From positions 124,001-188,000 of the forward strand of contig OZ245923.1 of assembly GCA_965229725.1 (NCBI GenBank): a stretch of DNA of 64,000 nucleotides. Direction: 5' to 3'. Source of the stretch: Aquirickettsia sp965229725. GTDB taxonomy: Bacteria > Pseudomonadota > Alphaproteobacteria > Rickettsiales > Midichloriaceae. Positions within the stretch are counted from its first letter, which is position 1; each line of letters begins with the position of its first letter. The notes under the pieces were generated by a model that did not search any database, was not told the origin of the DNA, and worked only from the letters and a program-made list of their open reading frames with translations. Shown one piece after another: positions 17,815 to 26,438 of this stretch. The translations under genes were made by a program, and so were the position numbers.

Positions 17815-18993
17815 TCAAATCTCTAATTTTTGTGCTGCTTTTTTTAACTCTTTATATTTGCTAGATAAAATTGCTATTAAATTTTCCTCTATATTGTCTT
17901 TTAGTCTTAGGTCTTGAGCAAATTTCATTATCCCCTTAGCTTTAACAATCACATTGTTCAGGTTTTCATGTAGATCACCTGCTAATTTTACGGCTGATTC
18001 TTCTGCCATTCTTAACTTAGTCGCAGCCGTCGCATGAATATATTTACTTGCTTTTTCAATTAAATCCACTTTTTCTTGCATATTAGCAATAGTTTTTTTT
18101 CTTACTTGCCCTTTCATTGATTCGATTCTTAACTTTGATGTTACAATTAAGTCACTAGCCAGGCCGACTTTAGCCATCAGAGCTATAACCCATTTGTGAA
18201 TATCTAAATGATACCATTTATGCCCATTTCTATAGTCATTTGCAAACGCATGATGGAAATTGTGCCAATTTTCACCTAATAACAAAAAGAATAGCCACCA
18301 TATGTCTCTTGCCGTGCCATAATAATACTCTTTTGATCCAATATCCATATGTACTATTGAATTTACGCAAAACGTCGCCTGCTGTTGTATGGCTCTTCCG
18401 ACTCCCATAAAAATAAATGCACCTAGAGCATATCTTAGATCTCCACCAATCAAGTAGCCAATCACAAGAGGTAACGCCGTATTCATAAATATTGCTATCT
18501 TCCAATAGTGCCTGAATTGCCATAAAACAACTCTATTTCTACCTAACTTTGCAAGAGCTAACTTATCAATTTTCTTAAGCTTTAGATCTGAAAAAATCAT
18601 CCAACCCATATGAGACCACATAAACCCTATAAATTTATTTTTAAATTTAAGAGCTGAATGAGGATCTTTATCTTGATCGGTATATTTATGATGCAACATA
18701 TGATCTGAGGCCCAGGCTAATATAGGACCTTGTAAAGTGCCGGCAGTTAAGCATGCCAAAACAACCTCTACCCACTTTTTAGTTTTGAACGCATTATGTG
18801 ACCATAATCTATGCAATCCAACACCAACTGATATATTGATGATGTAATAAGTTGCAATGATTGATATAATTTCAAATTTACCTATACCATATCTATAACC
18901 ATATAGTATAGCAGCGATTCCCAAAATGAGTGGATATATGATGGTCACAAACAATGCTGGGTAATTAATGACTGAATTTAATTTTTTATTCAT
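17815..18993 (-). CDS. Membrane fatty acid desaturase (delta-9 type) with C-terminal extension
   Basis: The enzyme introduces a double bond into acyl chains using a di-iron site. Three histidine clusters are visible: HRLWSH, DHMLHHKYTD and ENWHNFHHAF. Four transmembrane segments flank them. The desaturase core ends near residue 285; about 100 further residues are charged, Ala/Lys-rich and predicted helical (EKVDLIEKASKYIHATAATK), an extension I do not recognise. The gene is monocistronic, between tRNA-Pro and the flagellar operon. It would adjust membrane fluidity; electron donors may include the 2Fe-2S ferredoxin at 48897, which is speculation. Confidence 0.88.
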   Translation of the reverse strand: MNKKLNSVINYPALFVTIIYPLILGIAAILYGYRYGIGKFEIISIIATYYIINISVGVGLHRLWSHNAFKTKKWVEVVLACLTAGTLQGPILAWASDHMLHHKYTDQDKDPHSALKFKNKFIGFMWSHMGWMIFSDLKLKKIDKLALAKLGRNRVVLWQFRHYWKIAIFMNTALPLVIGYLIGGDLRYALGAFIFMGVGRAIQQQATFCVNSIVHMDIGSKEYYYGTARDIWWLFFLLLGENWHNFHHAFANDYRNGHKWYHLDIHKWVIALMAKVGLASDLIVTSKLRIESMKGQVRKKTIANMQEKVDLIEKASKYIHATAATKLRMAEESAVKLAGDLHENLNNVIVKAKGIMKFAQDLRLKDNIEENLIAILSSKYKELKKAAQKLEI

Positions 18994-19109
18994 GTAAACA
19001 GCTTATTAATGATAATAATCAAAGTGACATTGTAGTATGGTTTAAGTTTTAACACAAGATTAATTGCTAATTATTTACCATATATGACAATGAGAGCTGT
19101 CCTTAATTA

Positions 19110-19748
19110 TTAATATTCCGTAATATCACTTTGAGTTGCTAAAATTGATGTTAATTCTCTAGCTTTTTCAGGTTTCATTTCTGAAAGTATTGCCGCAAGT
19201 CGTGATTCCTTCATACTTAATGTCATTTCTACTAGTACTCCAATTTGCAAATCGTTAAAAATTTTAGCAGCTTCTTTAGGTTTCATACTTTCATATACCT
19301 TAACTAACTTCAGAATTTTTTTACCATCATTTTGGTTGTTGTTATTAAACTGCGGCTTTAATTTATTTTGAAGATTTTCTAATACATCCAGCCTATTATC
19401 AATATGTTGCTTAATCGATTCTAAAGCCATTTTTTCTGCAGGTAATTCATCTTTATCGCTTTCTATTTGCTTTCTCCTTTTTCTTAGTTGTTGTAATAAT
19501 TGTTTTTCAGAATTCAATTGAAAATCATTTTGAATATTTGAAGATACATCAGTCTTTTTTAAATTTTCATTTGCATCTTTATTAATCTTTAAGTCCTTTG
19601 TGTCCTCTTTTTTTAAATCTGGTTTATCAAGCTGAGCTTTAGATTCCTGAATATTTAAAATACCTACATATTCTTCCATCACTTTCATGAGCTTTGAAAA
19701 AAACAGACAGACTAACAATATAAGTAAATATGGTAATAATCTAAGCAT
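19110..19748 (-). CDS. MotE-like flagellar motor chaperone
   Basis: The 212-residue protein has an N-terminal membrane anchor (LLPYLLILLVCLFFSKLM), a Lys/Glu-rich coiled-coil region (residues about 75-140) and a C-terminal MgtE_N-like domain with KVYESMKPKEAAKIFNDL and ILSEMKPEKARELTSILA. This layout is that of MotE, which stabilises the MotC/stator system in alphaproteobacteria. It is the last gene of fliL-fliM-DUF6468-motE; the adjacent stator genes are not in this window. The role is inferred from domains and context. Confidence 0.75.
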   Translation of the reverse strand: MLRLLPYLLILLVCLFFSKLMKVMEEYVGILNIQESKAQLDKPDLKKEDTKDLKINKDANENLKKTDVSSNIQNDFQLNSEKQLLQQLRKRRKQIESDKDELPAEKMALESIKQHIDNRLDVLENLQNKLKPQFNNNNQNDGKKILKLVKVYESMKPKEAAKIFNDLQIGVLVEMTLSMKESRLAAILSEMKPEKARELTSILATQSDITEY

Positions 19749-19754
19749 TGTATA

Positions 19755-20168
19755 TTATAATTTTTCTAAATTCTTTTTTTTGGTGGTAACACTGGTACTC
19801 TTAGGGCTCTTAGATACAGAGCTTTTTTTAGCAGATGTTTTTTTACTTAATGCAGATGCTTTCTTGATCTTTAATTCCAGTTCATCAGCTGAACTATTAG
19901 CTTTCTCAATCAAAAAGCTAAGATCTCCTGATAATTCTTCGGATTGTTTAATATAATCAGACACTTCAATAATAGACTTATTTGTTAATTTTTTAAACTC
20001 AGCAATATTATTGTTAGCGCCGTTTATAGATGCATCTAGACTTTTTATCAAGTTCTTAATATCTCCCCTACTATTTTGCAAGTCCTGAATTTTTTTATTT
20101 AATTTCCAGCAGTAAGCAATAGCTAAGCAAAGCAATATTAATACAACACTATTTAAAATCAATTCCAT
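19755..20168 (-). CDS. DUF6468-like flagellar-cluster membrane protein
   Basis: The 137-residue protein has one N-terminal transmembrane helix (residues 4-24, LILNSVVLILLCLAIAYCWK) followed by a long coiled coil (residues 28-110) and a Lys/Ser-rich tail. Such proteins occur in alphaproteobacterial flagellar operons between fliM and the MotE-like gene, exactly as here, with 4 bases to fliM. The molecular role is unknown; a cytoplasmic coiled coil at the basal body is plausible. Confidence 0.7.
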   Translation of the reverse strand: MELILNSVVLILLCLAIAYCWKLNKKIQDLQNSRGDIKNLIKSLDASINGANNNIAEFKKLTNKSIIEVSDYIKQSEELSGDLSFLIEKANSSADELELKIKKASALSKKTSAKKSSVSKSPKSTSVTTKKKNLEKL

Positions 20169-20172
20169 ATAT

Positions 20173-21147
20173 CTAATCTAAAAATTTGGAAGCATCGATT
20201 TGATCAAGCACTTCAACTGCTATTCTATTATTAATTTGACCTAATTTACAATTAGAAACCTTAAAATCATTCACTACTAAGTCCCAATTTTCATTATTCA
20301 TTCTATTCAAAATTATTGTACTGCCCACTGCAACATTTGATAAATCCTTTAAACTATGTATTTTTTCTGTATGTTGAACTTTAAGACTTAATTTTGAATT
20401 ATTAACTGTATTTTCAAAATATTGAAACCATTTTTCCCTTTCTTTTAAGTCCCTGCTTTTTAGAGAGACTTTACTCAATTCCGTCTTATAGGGGCTTAAT
20501 GTTGAATACGGCATTAATAATCTCACAAATCCCCCCTCCCTATTTAAAGGATTGATCTTCATTGTAAGAAGTTTGCAATATTCTTTGGGGTTTACTATTA
20601 AGATGGAATTTGGGCCAGTTTCTAGTCTCTTAAATTTAAACTGCAAGCTAGAAACTTTACCAAAAGAGTGATTAATTGAATCTAACATTATTTTTATAAA
20701 ATCTTTTAGAACTCCATTTTCTATTTGTGTAAAAGGCCTTGCGTGCACTTTTAATTTAAAGTTATAATCTCCTCCTCCCAATAGAATGTCTAAGATTGTA
20801 TAAATAAATTGATTTTCAAAGAGTATTAGAGCCTTGTTAGAATCTTCACTATTTTCAACTTCTATAACACCAATCATGGAGGGGTACTGAATAGCGTTAG
20901 TGGCTGTTTCGAATTCAATATTTTTATTTTCATTGAGCTCAACGCTAGTATCGCAATTTAAGAAATTTTTTAAAGTTTTAGAGAGATCTCTTTGTAAAAA
21001 TTCAAACACTTGATTTAGTAGGGGGAAATTCAAAATAGAGTCATGCTTCCCACTCAATAATAAATTGAAATTCTTATCATTATTAGGCTTAGAAATCTGC
21101 ATAGAATTCTCTTTCTTATTTGTGCTTACCATTTGCCTTAATACCAT
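20173..21147 (-). CDS. fliM: Flagellar motor switch protein FliM
   Basis: The 324 residues include the FliM middle domain with ILLGGGDYNFKLK and ARPFTQIENGVLKDFI, and a C-terminal SpoA-like domain (LKVQHTEKIHSLKDLSNVAVGS...). FliM forms the C-ring and sets rotation direction. The usual N-terminal CheY-binding peptide LSQxEIDALL is not seen; the protein instead begins with a polar, unrelated stretch, so control by CheY-P may be absent. It lies 10 bases after fliL and 4 before the DUF6468-like gene. A start at the second Met (MVSTNKK) is possible. Confidence 0.9.
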   Translation of the reverse strand: MVLRQMVSTNKKENSMQISKPNNDKNFNLLLSGKHDSILNFPLLNQVFEFLQRDLSKTLKNFLNCDTSVELNENKNIEFETATNAIQYPSMIGVIEVENSEDSNKALILFENQFIYTILDILLGGGDYNFKLKVHARPFTQIENGVLKDFIKIMLDSINHSFGKVSSLQFKFKRLETGPNSILIVNPKEYCKLLTMKINPLNREGGFVRLLMPYSTLSPYKTELSKVSLKSRDLKEREKWFQYFENTVNNSKLSLKVQHTEKIHSLKDLSNVAVGSTIILNRMNNENWDLVVNDFKVSNCKLGQINNRIAVEVLDQIDASKFLD

Positions 21148-21156
21148 ATATACAAA

Positions 21157-21669
21157 TTATTGGATTAATATATCTTGAATCAATAAATCTTTAATTTCTG
21201 TAGGATAAATAACTTTATTTGTTCTTAAATACAGACTGTCTTTTAATCTATAAAGTGCCACTGCTCCAGTTACATCAGAAGGTCTGAGCTGACGTAAAAA
21301 AACAAAATACTCATCCCTTAAGCTTGGCTCTAATTTTTTGGCAGCTTCTAAATTGGCATTATTATCAAACATTAGAGTGATAGAAATTTTTAAAAACTTA
21401 CTTTCCTGGCTATGAGTATCTAGATTAACAACTATAGGGCTTAAGTCATAATAAAGAGGTTCTGTCTTTATATTTTTATTAGCTTCCTCATTTTCAATAG
21501 ATTTAACCTGGCTGTATTTATAGAATAAGATGCCTAAAATTGGCGCTCCAATCAATAAAACTATTGCTATTAACAATATCTTTTTGTTTGCGTATTTACT
21601 AATTGATAATTTATTGTCTTCCGAAAATGTTTCTTTTGATAAATTTTCATTGTTATCTTGTAAGTCCAT
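21157..21669 (-). CDS. fliL: Flagellar basal body-associated protein FliL
   Basis: The 170-residue protein has a cytoplasmic lead, one transmembrane helix (residues 28-50, KILLIAIVLLIGAPILGILF) and a periplasmic FliL domain with YYDLSPIVVNLDTHS, FLKISITLMFD and a C-terminal TEIKDLLIQDILIQ. FliL sits around the stator and supports motor torque. It is the first gene of the minus-strand fliL-fliM-DUF6468-motE operon, with about 130 AT-rich bases upstream before pdhB. Confidence 0.9.
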   Translation of the reverse strand: MDLQDNNENLSKETFSEDNKLSISKYANKKILLIAIVLLIGAPILGILFYKYSQVKSIENEEANKNIKTEPLYYDLSPIVVNLDTHSQESKFLKISITLMFDNNANLEAAKKLEPSLRDEYFVFLRQLRPSDVTGAVALYRLKDSLYLRTNKVIYPTEIKDLLIQDILIQ

Positions 21670-21801
21670 ATATAAAAAACCACGCTATCCTACTACTTAA
21701 TAACTTAAGTAGTAAATTATAATTTTGAATTTGTCAATTTTAGAATTTGCAGTGGAACATTATGGATTAAATTTTTTATATAATATCATAAATTAATGCC
21801 T

Positions 21802-22785
21802 TTATTGATTTTGATAACAAACTTCTTTGGTCTTTTCTACTATATTTTCAACAGAGGGAAGGGCCATTTTTTCTAAATTTTGTGCGTATGGCAGGGGTAC
21901 ATCTTTTGCAGCAACCCTCATTACTGGTGCATCAAGATAATCAAAAGCCTTTTCGGACACAATTGCAGAGATTTCTGAACCTATCCCTGAGAAGTGCCAC
22001 CCCTCTTCAACAGTAACAATTCGATTAGTCTTTTTTACTGAATTTATAATAGTTTCAATATCTAGAGGGCGTATTGTTCTTAAATCAATTACCTCAGCAT
22101 CAATATTATATTTTTTCAATTCAGTTGCAGCCTGTAGTGCAAACTTTACTTGTATGGAAAAAGTTACAATTGTTACATCTTTTCCTTGCTTCACAATTTT
22201 TGCCTTGCCGATTTCCTCTGTGAATTCCTCTTCTGGCACATCATCAGAGTCGCCATATAACATCTCGTTTTCTAGAAACACTACAGGATTTGGATCTTTA
22301 ATGGCTGCTTTTAGCAATCCTTTATGATCTGATGCTGAATATGGAGCAATCACTTTTAAACCTGGGACATGACCATACCAACTTGCGTAACATTGCGAAT
22401 GTTGTGCTCCAACTCTTGCGGCAGCACCATTTGGCCCTCTAAAAACAATAGGGCACGAAATCAACCCACCAGACATATAATGAGTTTTAGCAGCGGAATT
22501 GATTATTTGATCAATCGCCTGCATAGCAAAATTGAAGGTCATAAATTCCACAATTGGTTTTAATCCGGTAAATGCAGCTCCAACTCCAATGCCTGCAAAT
22601 CCATGTTCAGTAATGGGTGTGTCAATTACCCTTTTTGCTCCGAATTCATCCAAAAGACCTTGAGTTACTTTATATGCTCCTTGATATTCTGCAACCTCCT
22701 CTCCCATTACAAAAACATCTTTATCAAGCCTCATTTCTTCTGCCATTGCATCTCTAAGCGCTTCTCTAATAGTAATTTTTTTCAT
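21802..22785 (-). CDS. pdhB: Pyruvate dehydrogenase E1 component beta subunit
   Basis: With PdhA it decarboxylates pyruvate using thiamine diphosphate in the pyruvate dehydrogenase complex. The 327-residue protein has REALRDAMAEEMRLD at the start, the TPP-contact Glu region VMGEEVAEYQGAYKVTQGL, TPITEHGFAGIGVGAA, and the transketolase C-terminal domain with VDLRTIRPLD and VEEGWHFSGIGSE. No lipoyl domain is fused. It lies 6 bases downstream of a flavodoxin-like gene that separates it from pdhA, on the same strand. Confidence 0.97.
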   Translation of the reverse strand: MKKITIREALRDAMAEEMRLDKDVFVMGEEVAEYQGAYKVTQGLLDEFGAKRVIDTPITEHGFAGIGVGAAFTGLKPIVEFMTFNFAMQAIDQIINSAAKTHYMSGGLISCPIVFRGPNGAAARVGAQHSQCYASWYGHVPGLKVIAPYSASDHKGLLKAAIKDPNPVVFLENEMLYGDSDDVPEEEFTEEIGKAKIVKQGKDVTIVTFSIQVKFALQAATELKKYNIDAEVIDLRTIRPLDIETIINSVKKTNRIVTVEEGWHFSGIGSEISAIVSEKAFDYLDAPVMRVAAKDVPLPYAQNLEKMALPSVENIVEKTKEVCYQNQ

Positions 22786-22790
22786 AATAT

Positions 22791-23348
22791 CTATTTAAAA
22801 TTTTTTGTTATTCTAGCTATTCTAGCTCCAAAATATTCAGCTGTTTTGATATCACTAACATTGGTTTTTAAGGTTTCATCTTTATTTGGAGATTCAGCCA
22901 TTAAACCTATCCAACTGCCGAGTCTATTCAAATTTACATCAAAATTTTTTGGATTTTCGTTGCTTTTTAAATCAATGCCAGTCCATATCATACCATGTTG
23001 TTGTGCAAAAATAAATATAGACATTAGAGCACTTTGCTTATCTCCACTCAAGGCGGATGAATGTGTGAATCCTGCAGCTATCTTATTATTCCATCTTTTA
23101 TTGTCCCAAATATGAACGGTTGAATCCATAAGCTTTTTTATATTGGTTGAAACATTTCCAAAATAAGTTGGTGTGCCAAATATTATAGAGTCAACTTTAT
23201 CTAATAACTGTAAATTTTCACAAATAAAATCTGCTTCATATATTTCTGATTCAACATTTTCAGACTGAATGCCAATGTGTATATAATCAGATAATATTTT
23301 CGTAAAACAGTGCTGATGATTATATATTGTTGCGATTCTTTTTTTCAT
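22791..23348 (-). CDS. WrbA-like flavodoxin-family oxidoreductase
   Basis: The 185-residue protein follows the flavodoxin fold of WrbA/NAD(P)H:quinone oxidoreductases. SIIFGTPTYFGNVSTNIKKL is the FMN-contact loop, and AAGFTHSSALSGDKQSAL followed by the QHGM motif matches the second FMN-binding region. The N-terminal phosphate loop is weak (YNHQHCFTKIL rather than YxxxGxT). It would reduce quinones by two electrons and limit oxidative stress. Its place between pdhA (21 bases) and pdhB (5 bases) is unusual and implies co-expression with the complex. Confidence 0.8.
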   Translation of the reverse strand: MKKRIATIYNHQHCFTKILSDYIHIGIQSENVESEIYEADFICENLQLLDKVDSIIFGTPTYFGNVSTNIKKLMDSTVHIWDNKRWNNKIAAGFTHSSALSGDKQSALMSIFIFAQQHGMIWTGIDLKSNENPKNFDVNLNRLGSWIGLMAESPNKDETLKTNVSDIKTAEYFGARIARITKNFK

Positions 23349-23369
23349 CTAAATGAACTATCGGTTATT

Positions 23370-24347
23370 TTATTTATATACATCTGCATATAACTCACTT
23401 GCACTTGGTTCATCACTATTTTGAGCATAATCTGCACTTTCCTTCACGATTTCTTTAACCTCTTTGTCCACATTTTTTAAATCCTCTTCCACATTTTCAT
23501 TATTTTTTAATATATATTCTTTTAGAGAAATAATTGGATCATGATGTTTTTTATAATCCTCAACCTCATCTTTAGCTCTGTATTTAGCGGGGTCAGACAT
23601 AGAATGACCTCTATATCTATAGGTTTTTAGCTCTAATAAAAATGGAGTTTTGTTTTTCCTGATGAAATCTGAGGCTTCTTTAACTGCCTCATACACTTCA
23701 AAAAAGTCCATTCCATTAACTTGCTTTCCCGCTATGCCAAAGGATTCTCCTTTTTTATATAAATCTTTTATGCTCGAGGCTCTTTCAACTGAAGTGCCCA
23801 TTGCATATTCATTATTTTCAATAATATATAAGACAGGCAATCCCCAAAGTTTAGCCATATTAAATGACTCATATACCTGACCTTGATTGCCCGCTCCATC
23901 ACCATAAATTGTTACGGAAATGCAATCATTTTCTTTATATTTATGTGCAAAGCCTAATCCTGTGCCAAGTGACACTTGCGCACCAACAATGCCATGCCCT
24001 CCATAAAAGCCTTTTTCTAAATCAAACATATGCATTGATCCACCTTTGCCTTTTGAACAACCAGTAACTCTGCCAAGCAACTCTGCCATGATGCTTTTTG
24101 GACATGCTCCTGTAGCTAACATTAATCCGTGATCTCGATAACTTGTAATGATAGTATCGCCTAAGTTTATTGCTTTTATTATGCCTATTGCCACAGCTTC
24201 TTGCCCAATATATAAATGACAAAACCCTCCTATAAGTCCCATTCCATACAACTGCCCCGCCTTTTCTTCAAAGCGGCGTAACAATAGCATTTCCTTATAA
24301 ATAGAAATTAAATCTTGTTTTGTGAAACGTGTTTTCTTGTTGCTCAT
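23370..24347 (-). CDS. pdhA: Pyruvate dehydrogenase E1 component alpha subunit
   Basis: The 325-residue subunit holds the thiamine diphosphate motif VTIYGDGAGNQGQVYESFNM through ENNEYAMGT. Also seen are YRDHGLMLATG, KGKGGSMHMFD and the phosphorylation-loop equivalent YRYRGHSMSDPAKYR. With PdhB it forms the alpha2-beta2 E1. It is the first gene of pdhA-flavodoxin-pdhB on the minus strand; about 270 AT-rich bases lie upstream. Confidence 0.97.
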   Translation of the reverse strand: MSNKKTRFTKQDLISIYKEMLLLRRFEEKAGQLYGMGLIGGFCHLYIGQEAVAIGIIKAINLGDTIITSYRDHGLMLATGACPKSIMAELLGRVTGCSKGKGGSMHMFDLEKGFYGGHGIVGAQVSLGTGLGFAHKYKENDCISVTIYGDGAGNQGQVYESFNMAKLWGLPVLYIIENNEYAMGTSVERASSIKDLYKKGESFGIAGKQVNGMDFFEVYEAVKEASDFIRKNKTPFLLELKTYRYRGHSMSDPAKYRAKDEVEDYKKHHDPIISLKEYILKNNENVEEDLKNVDKEVKEIVKESADYAQNSDEPSASELYADVYK

Positions 24348-24567
24348 TTCAAAATAAAAAATTACTGCTTTATAAATAATAGCACGGATATTATATTAAA
24401 TTACAATAAAAACAACATCTCAGTATAATTTCTAACAATATGCTTGGTGCTTTATCTTGTTTCATATTTTAAATAATACTTTGATCATAACTTTATTTGC
24501 GCTGTTTTTGATCGCATGTAAATCTCTCCAATCTTAACGTAAATTTAACGTTTCGTTAACCTAATAT

Positions 24568-24584
24568 TAACATTCCCAATGTTA
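24568..24584. promoter_or_regulatory. Perfect 7-base inverted repeat, possible operator
   Basis: taacatt-ccc-aatgtta forms a symmetrical site 34 bases before the ATG of the slippage-prone gene at 24618. Several ttaac repeats lie just upstream (24546-24570). The position between possible promoter and start fits a repressor operator or a small mRNA hairpin. No regulator is known. Confidence 0.3.
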
Positions 24585-24617
24585 TACTTTGATTTTAATT
24601 TAAATTTTACTAAAACT

Positions 24618-25375
24618 ATGACAAAAAAATAGTCCTATGCCATAATCATGAAAGTATAAAAACTTTTGATTTTATAAATGATTTTCTTATTCCTAAAGCG
24701 ATAGCTTCAGATTTTTCTGTTTTATATTCAAAACTTGGATCGATAGATCAGTACTTTACTAGCTCCGCTTTAAACAAACTACTTGTTTGTGTCGATCACT
24801 GTACAAAAGATTTAAAGTTAACATCTTATAATTATATAAGATTTCTTAACATATATAACATACTCCCAAAACTTGCTGAGATTAATTTTGATGTAAAAAG
24901 TATAAACTTTGTTGGTGAACACACTGTAACACAAATACTAGAAAATAGAGATATACATGATTCAAGAGATAAAAAGATGTTCGAAGCCTCTTTTCTAGGG
25001 GAATCTTGGAATCAGAAATCATTAGTTCTTGTTGGAACTGCTCATTGTAGTAGTTGGAATAAACAAAAATTGTTAACCGAAGAGATGTTGTCAAATACAA
25101 CTTTTGTAGTAATGGATGATAGAAGTAATGAAGAATTTTGCAAAGATGAAATCCTAAGTGATGATAGGAAAAAAATGTATAATGAGGGGATGAAAAATTG
25201 CGAATTAGGCTGGAAAAAATCAACTGATGAATGTCATGAAATTGTCTTTGAAGCTTTGTATAGAATCTGTGTAGATTATGTTAATACAGATTTTTACCCT
25301 AATATAAAATGTATTTGGGATAATTTGAGTGATGAGCAGTGTATGTCACAAATTTTAGCAACATTCAATGATTGA
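24618..25375 (+). pseudogene. Unknown protein gene with a frameshift in an A7 run at codon 3
   Basis: The ATG at 24618 reads M-T-K-K and then TAG at 24630. In the -1 frame the sequence is open from the A7 run (24623-24629) to the TGA at 25373-25375, giving about 252 residues starting KIVLCHNHESIKTFDF. A AAA AAA is a classic -1 slippery heptamer, so ribosomal or transcriptional slippage could express the gene; otherwise it is a pseudogene or a sequencing error. If ATG 24977 were used, only 132 residues would be made. Cys and His are frequent, and LVLVGTAHCSSW faintly recalls the GTAH of TraB-type proteins. No transmembrane segment or signal peptide is seen. I do not recognise the family. Confidence 0.45.
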
Positions 25376-26059
25376 GATTAAGATAGATTTCATAATAATG
25401 ACATATATTATTTTCCTAGTATAAAAAATTGCCTTTATAGCTCTTAAATTTGTCATTTTATAACTAAATCGTAATATACTTAAGCTGGATTTTGACAAAT
25501 CCTTAATATGGATAGGTTGAAATTTTTGAAATCCATTACCAATAAGTGGTATTATTGGTAATACAGACAATGCTCTAAGTAACGAGGTGCCAGCAAAACT
25601 ATTTGATGCATAAACTAATGAGGGGCGCAAAATAATTCAATCAATATTTAAATGTTGCAAATAATTATCTGCTGCCAATTTAGTTTTGGCATATTCTGTA
25701 TCACTTTCTTTTATACCCAAGGCAGAAATATGAATTACTTTTTTTACTTTATTTTCAATACAAGCATCAAAAAGTGATTTTGTGGCTAATTCATGGATAT
25801 TTTTTGCATTATTTTTCTTGTTTGTTTGTAGTATTCCAACAACGTTAATTACAACATCAACTCCTTTGAGTCGATTAATCCACATTGTTTTATTGGTATC
25901 TGTATTAAAGCTGCAATAGAAAATCTCAGAAGAGGGAAACATTAATTGGGCCTTTATAGTATCTCTGGCTGCGCATACAACATTATACCCATCCTTAATT
26001 AATGAGGAGGTTATATGAGCTCCTATAAAACCGCAAGCTCCAGTAATAATAATCTTCAT
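25355..26059 (-). pseudogene. NAD(P)-binding epimerase/NDUFA9-like gene with an internal stop
   Basis: The N-terminal 140 residues are a Rossmann short-chain reductase: ITGACGFIGAHITSSLIKDG, VDVVINVVGIL, HISALGI and YAKTKLAADNYLQ. A TGA at 25637-25639 interrupts the frame exactly where relatives have the Trp of the LDWxILRPSLVYG motif; after it the frame continues with IILRPSLVYASNSFAG and FQPIHIKDLSK. The product would match the NAD-dependent epimerase/NDUFA9-like family, but the last 40 residues diverge and the usual C-terminal third is missing. The 3' end overlaps the converging gene at 25375. A TGG to TGA mutation is the simplest reading. Confidence 0.8.
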
Positions 26060-26438
26060 CGTCCTACAGATTACATTATATTTATTGCTCTAATTTTAGC
26101 AGTGTTTTACATATCGTTCAATACACGCGTCATGTATCTTGAAAAAGCAAGAATTTAAATACTTGTAAATAAGTTGTTATGAGATTAGCTATTTTATAAC
26201 GGTTGGAAGGAGTGGTTATGAGGCATCATCAAGGCAATAAGCCTGGTAACTTGATAATAACCTCCTTCCATAAAAGTCTAAAGTTGGACGGTATCTTAGA
26301 AAAACCTAAATAATAGATTTATCGAGCTTGTAAAGTATAGCATTATGGTATTTACAATGTATAGCATTATCAAATAGGGCATACTAGGCATCGCTCAATT
26401 ATTAACGCTCTATCTCACTTGCTTGCCGCTCTTGCTGC
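26060..26438. other. Intergenic stretch with a hairpin and short repeats
   Basis: No gene is seen. It holds an inverted repeat (26204-26219 tggaaggagtggttat and 26257-26270 ataacctccttcca, loop about 37 bases), a segment aaagttggac (26290-26300) resembling an IS3 end, and gtatagcattat repeated at 26335-26346 and 26359-26370. It may be the scar of an insertion element between the epimerase remnant and recG. Confidence 0.4.

Noticed and set aside
25637..25639. Possible reassignment of UGA to Trp
   Set aside because: Other intact genes here end with TGA and use TGG for Trp, so a nonsense mutation is simpler.
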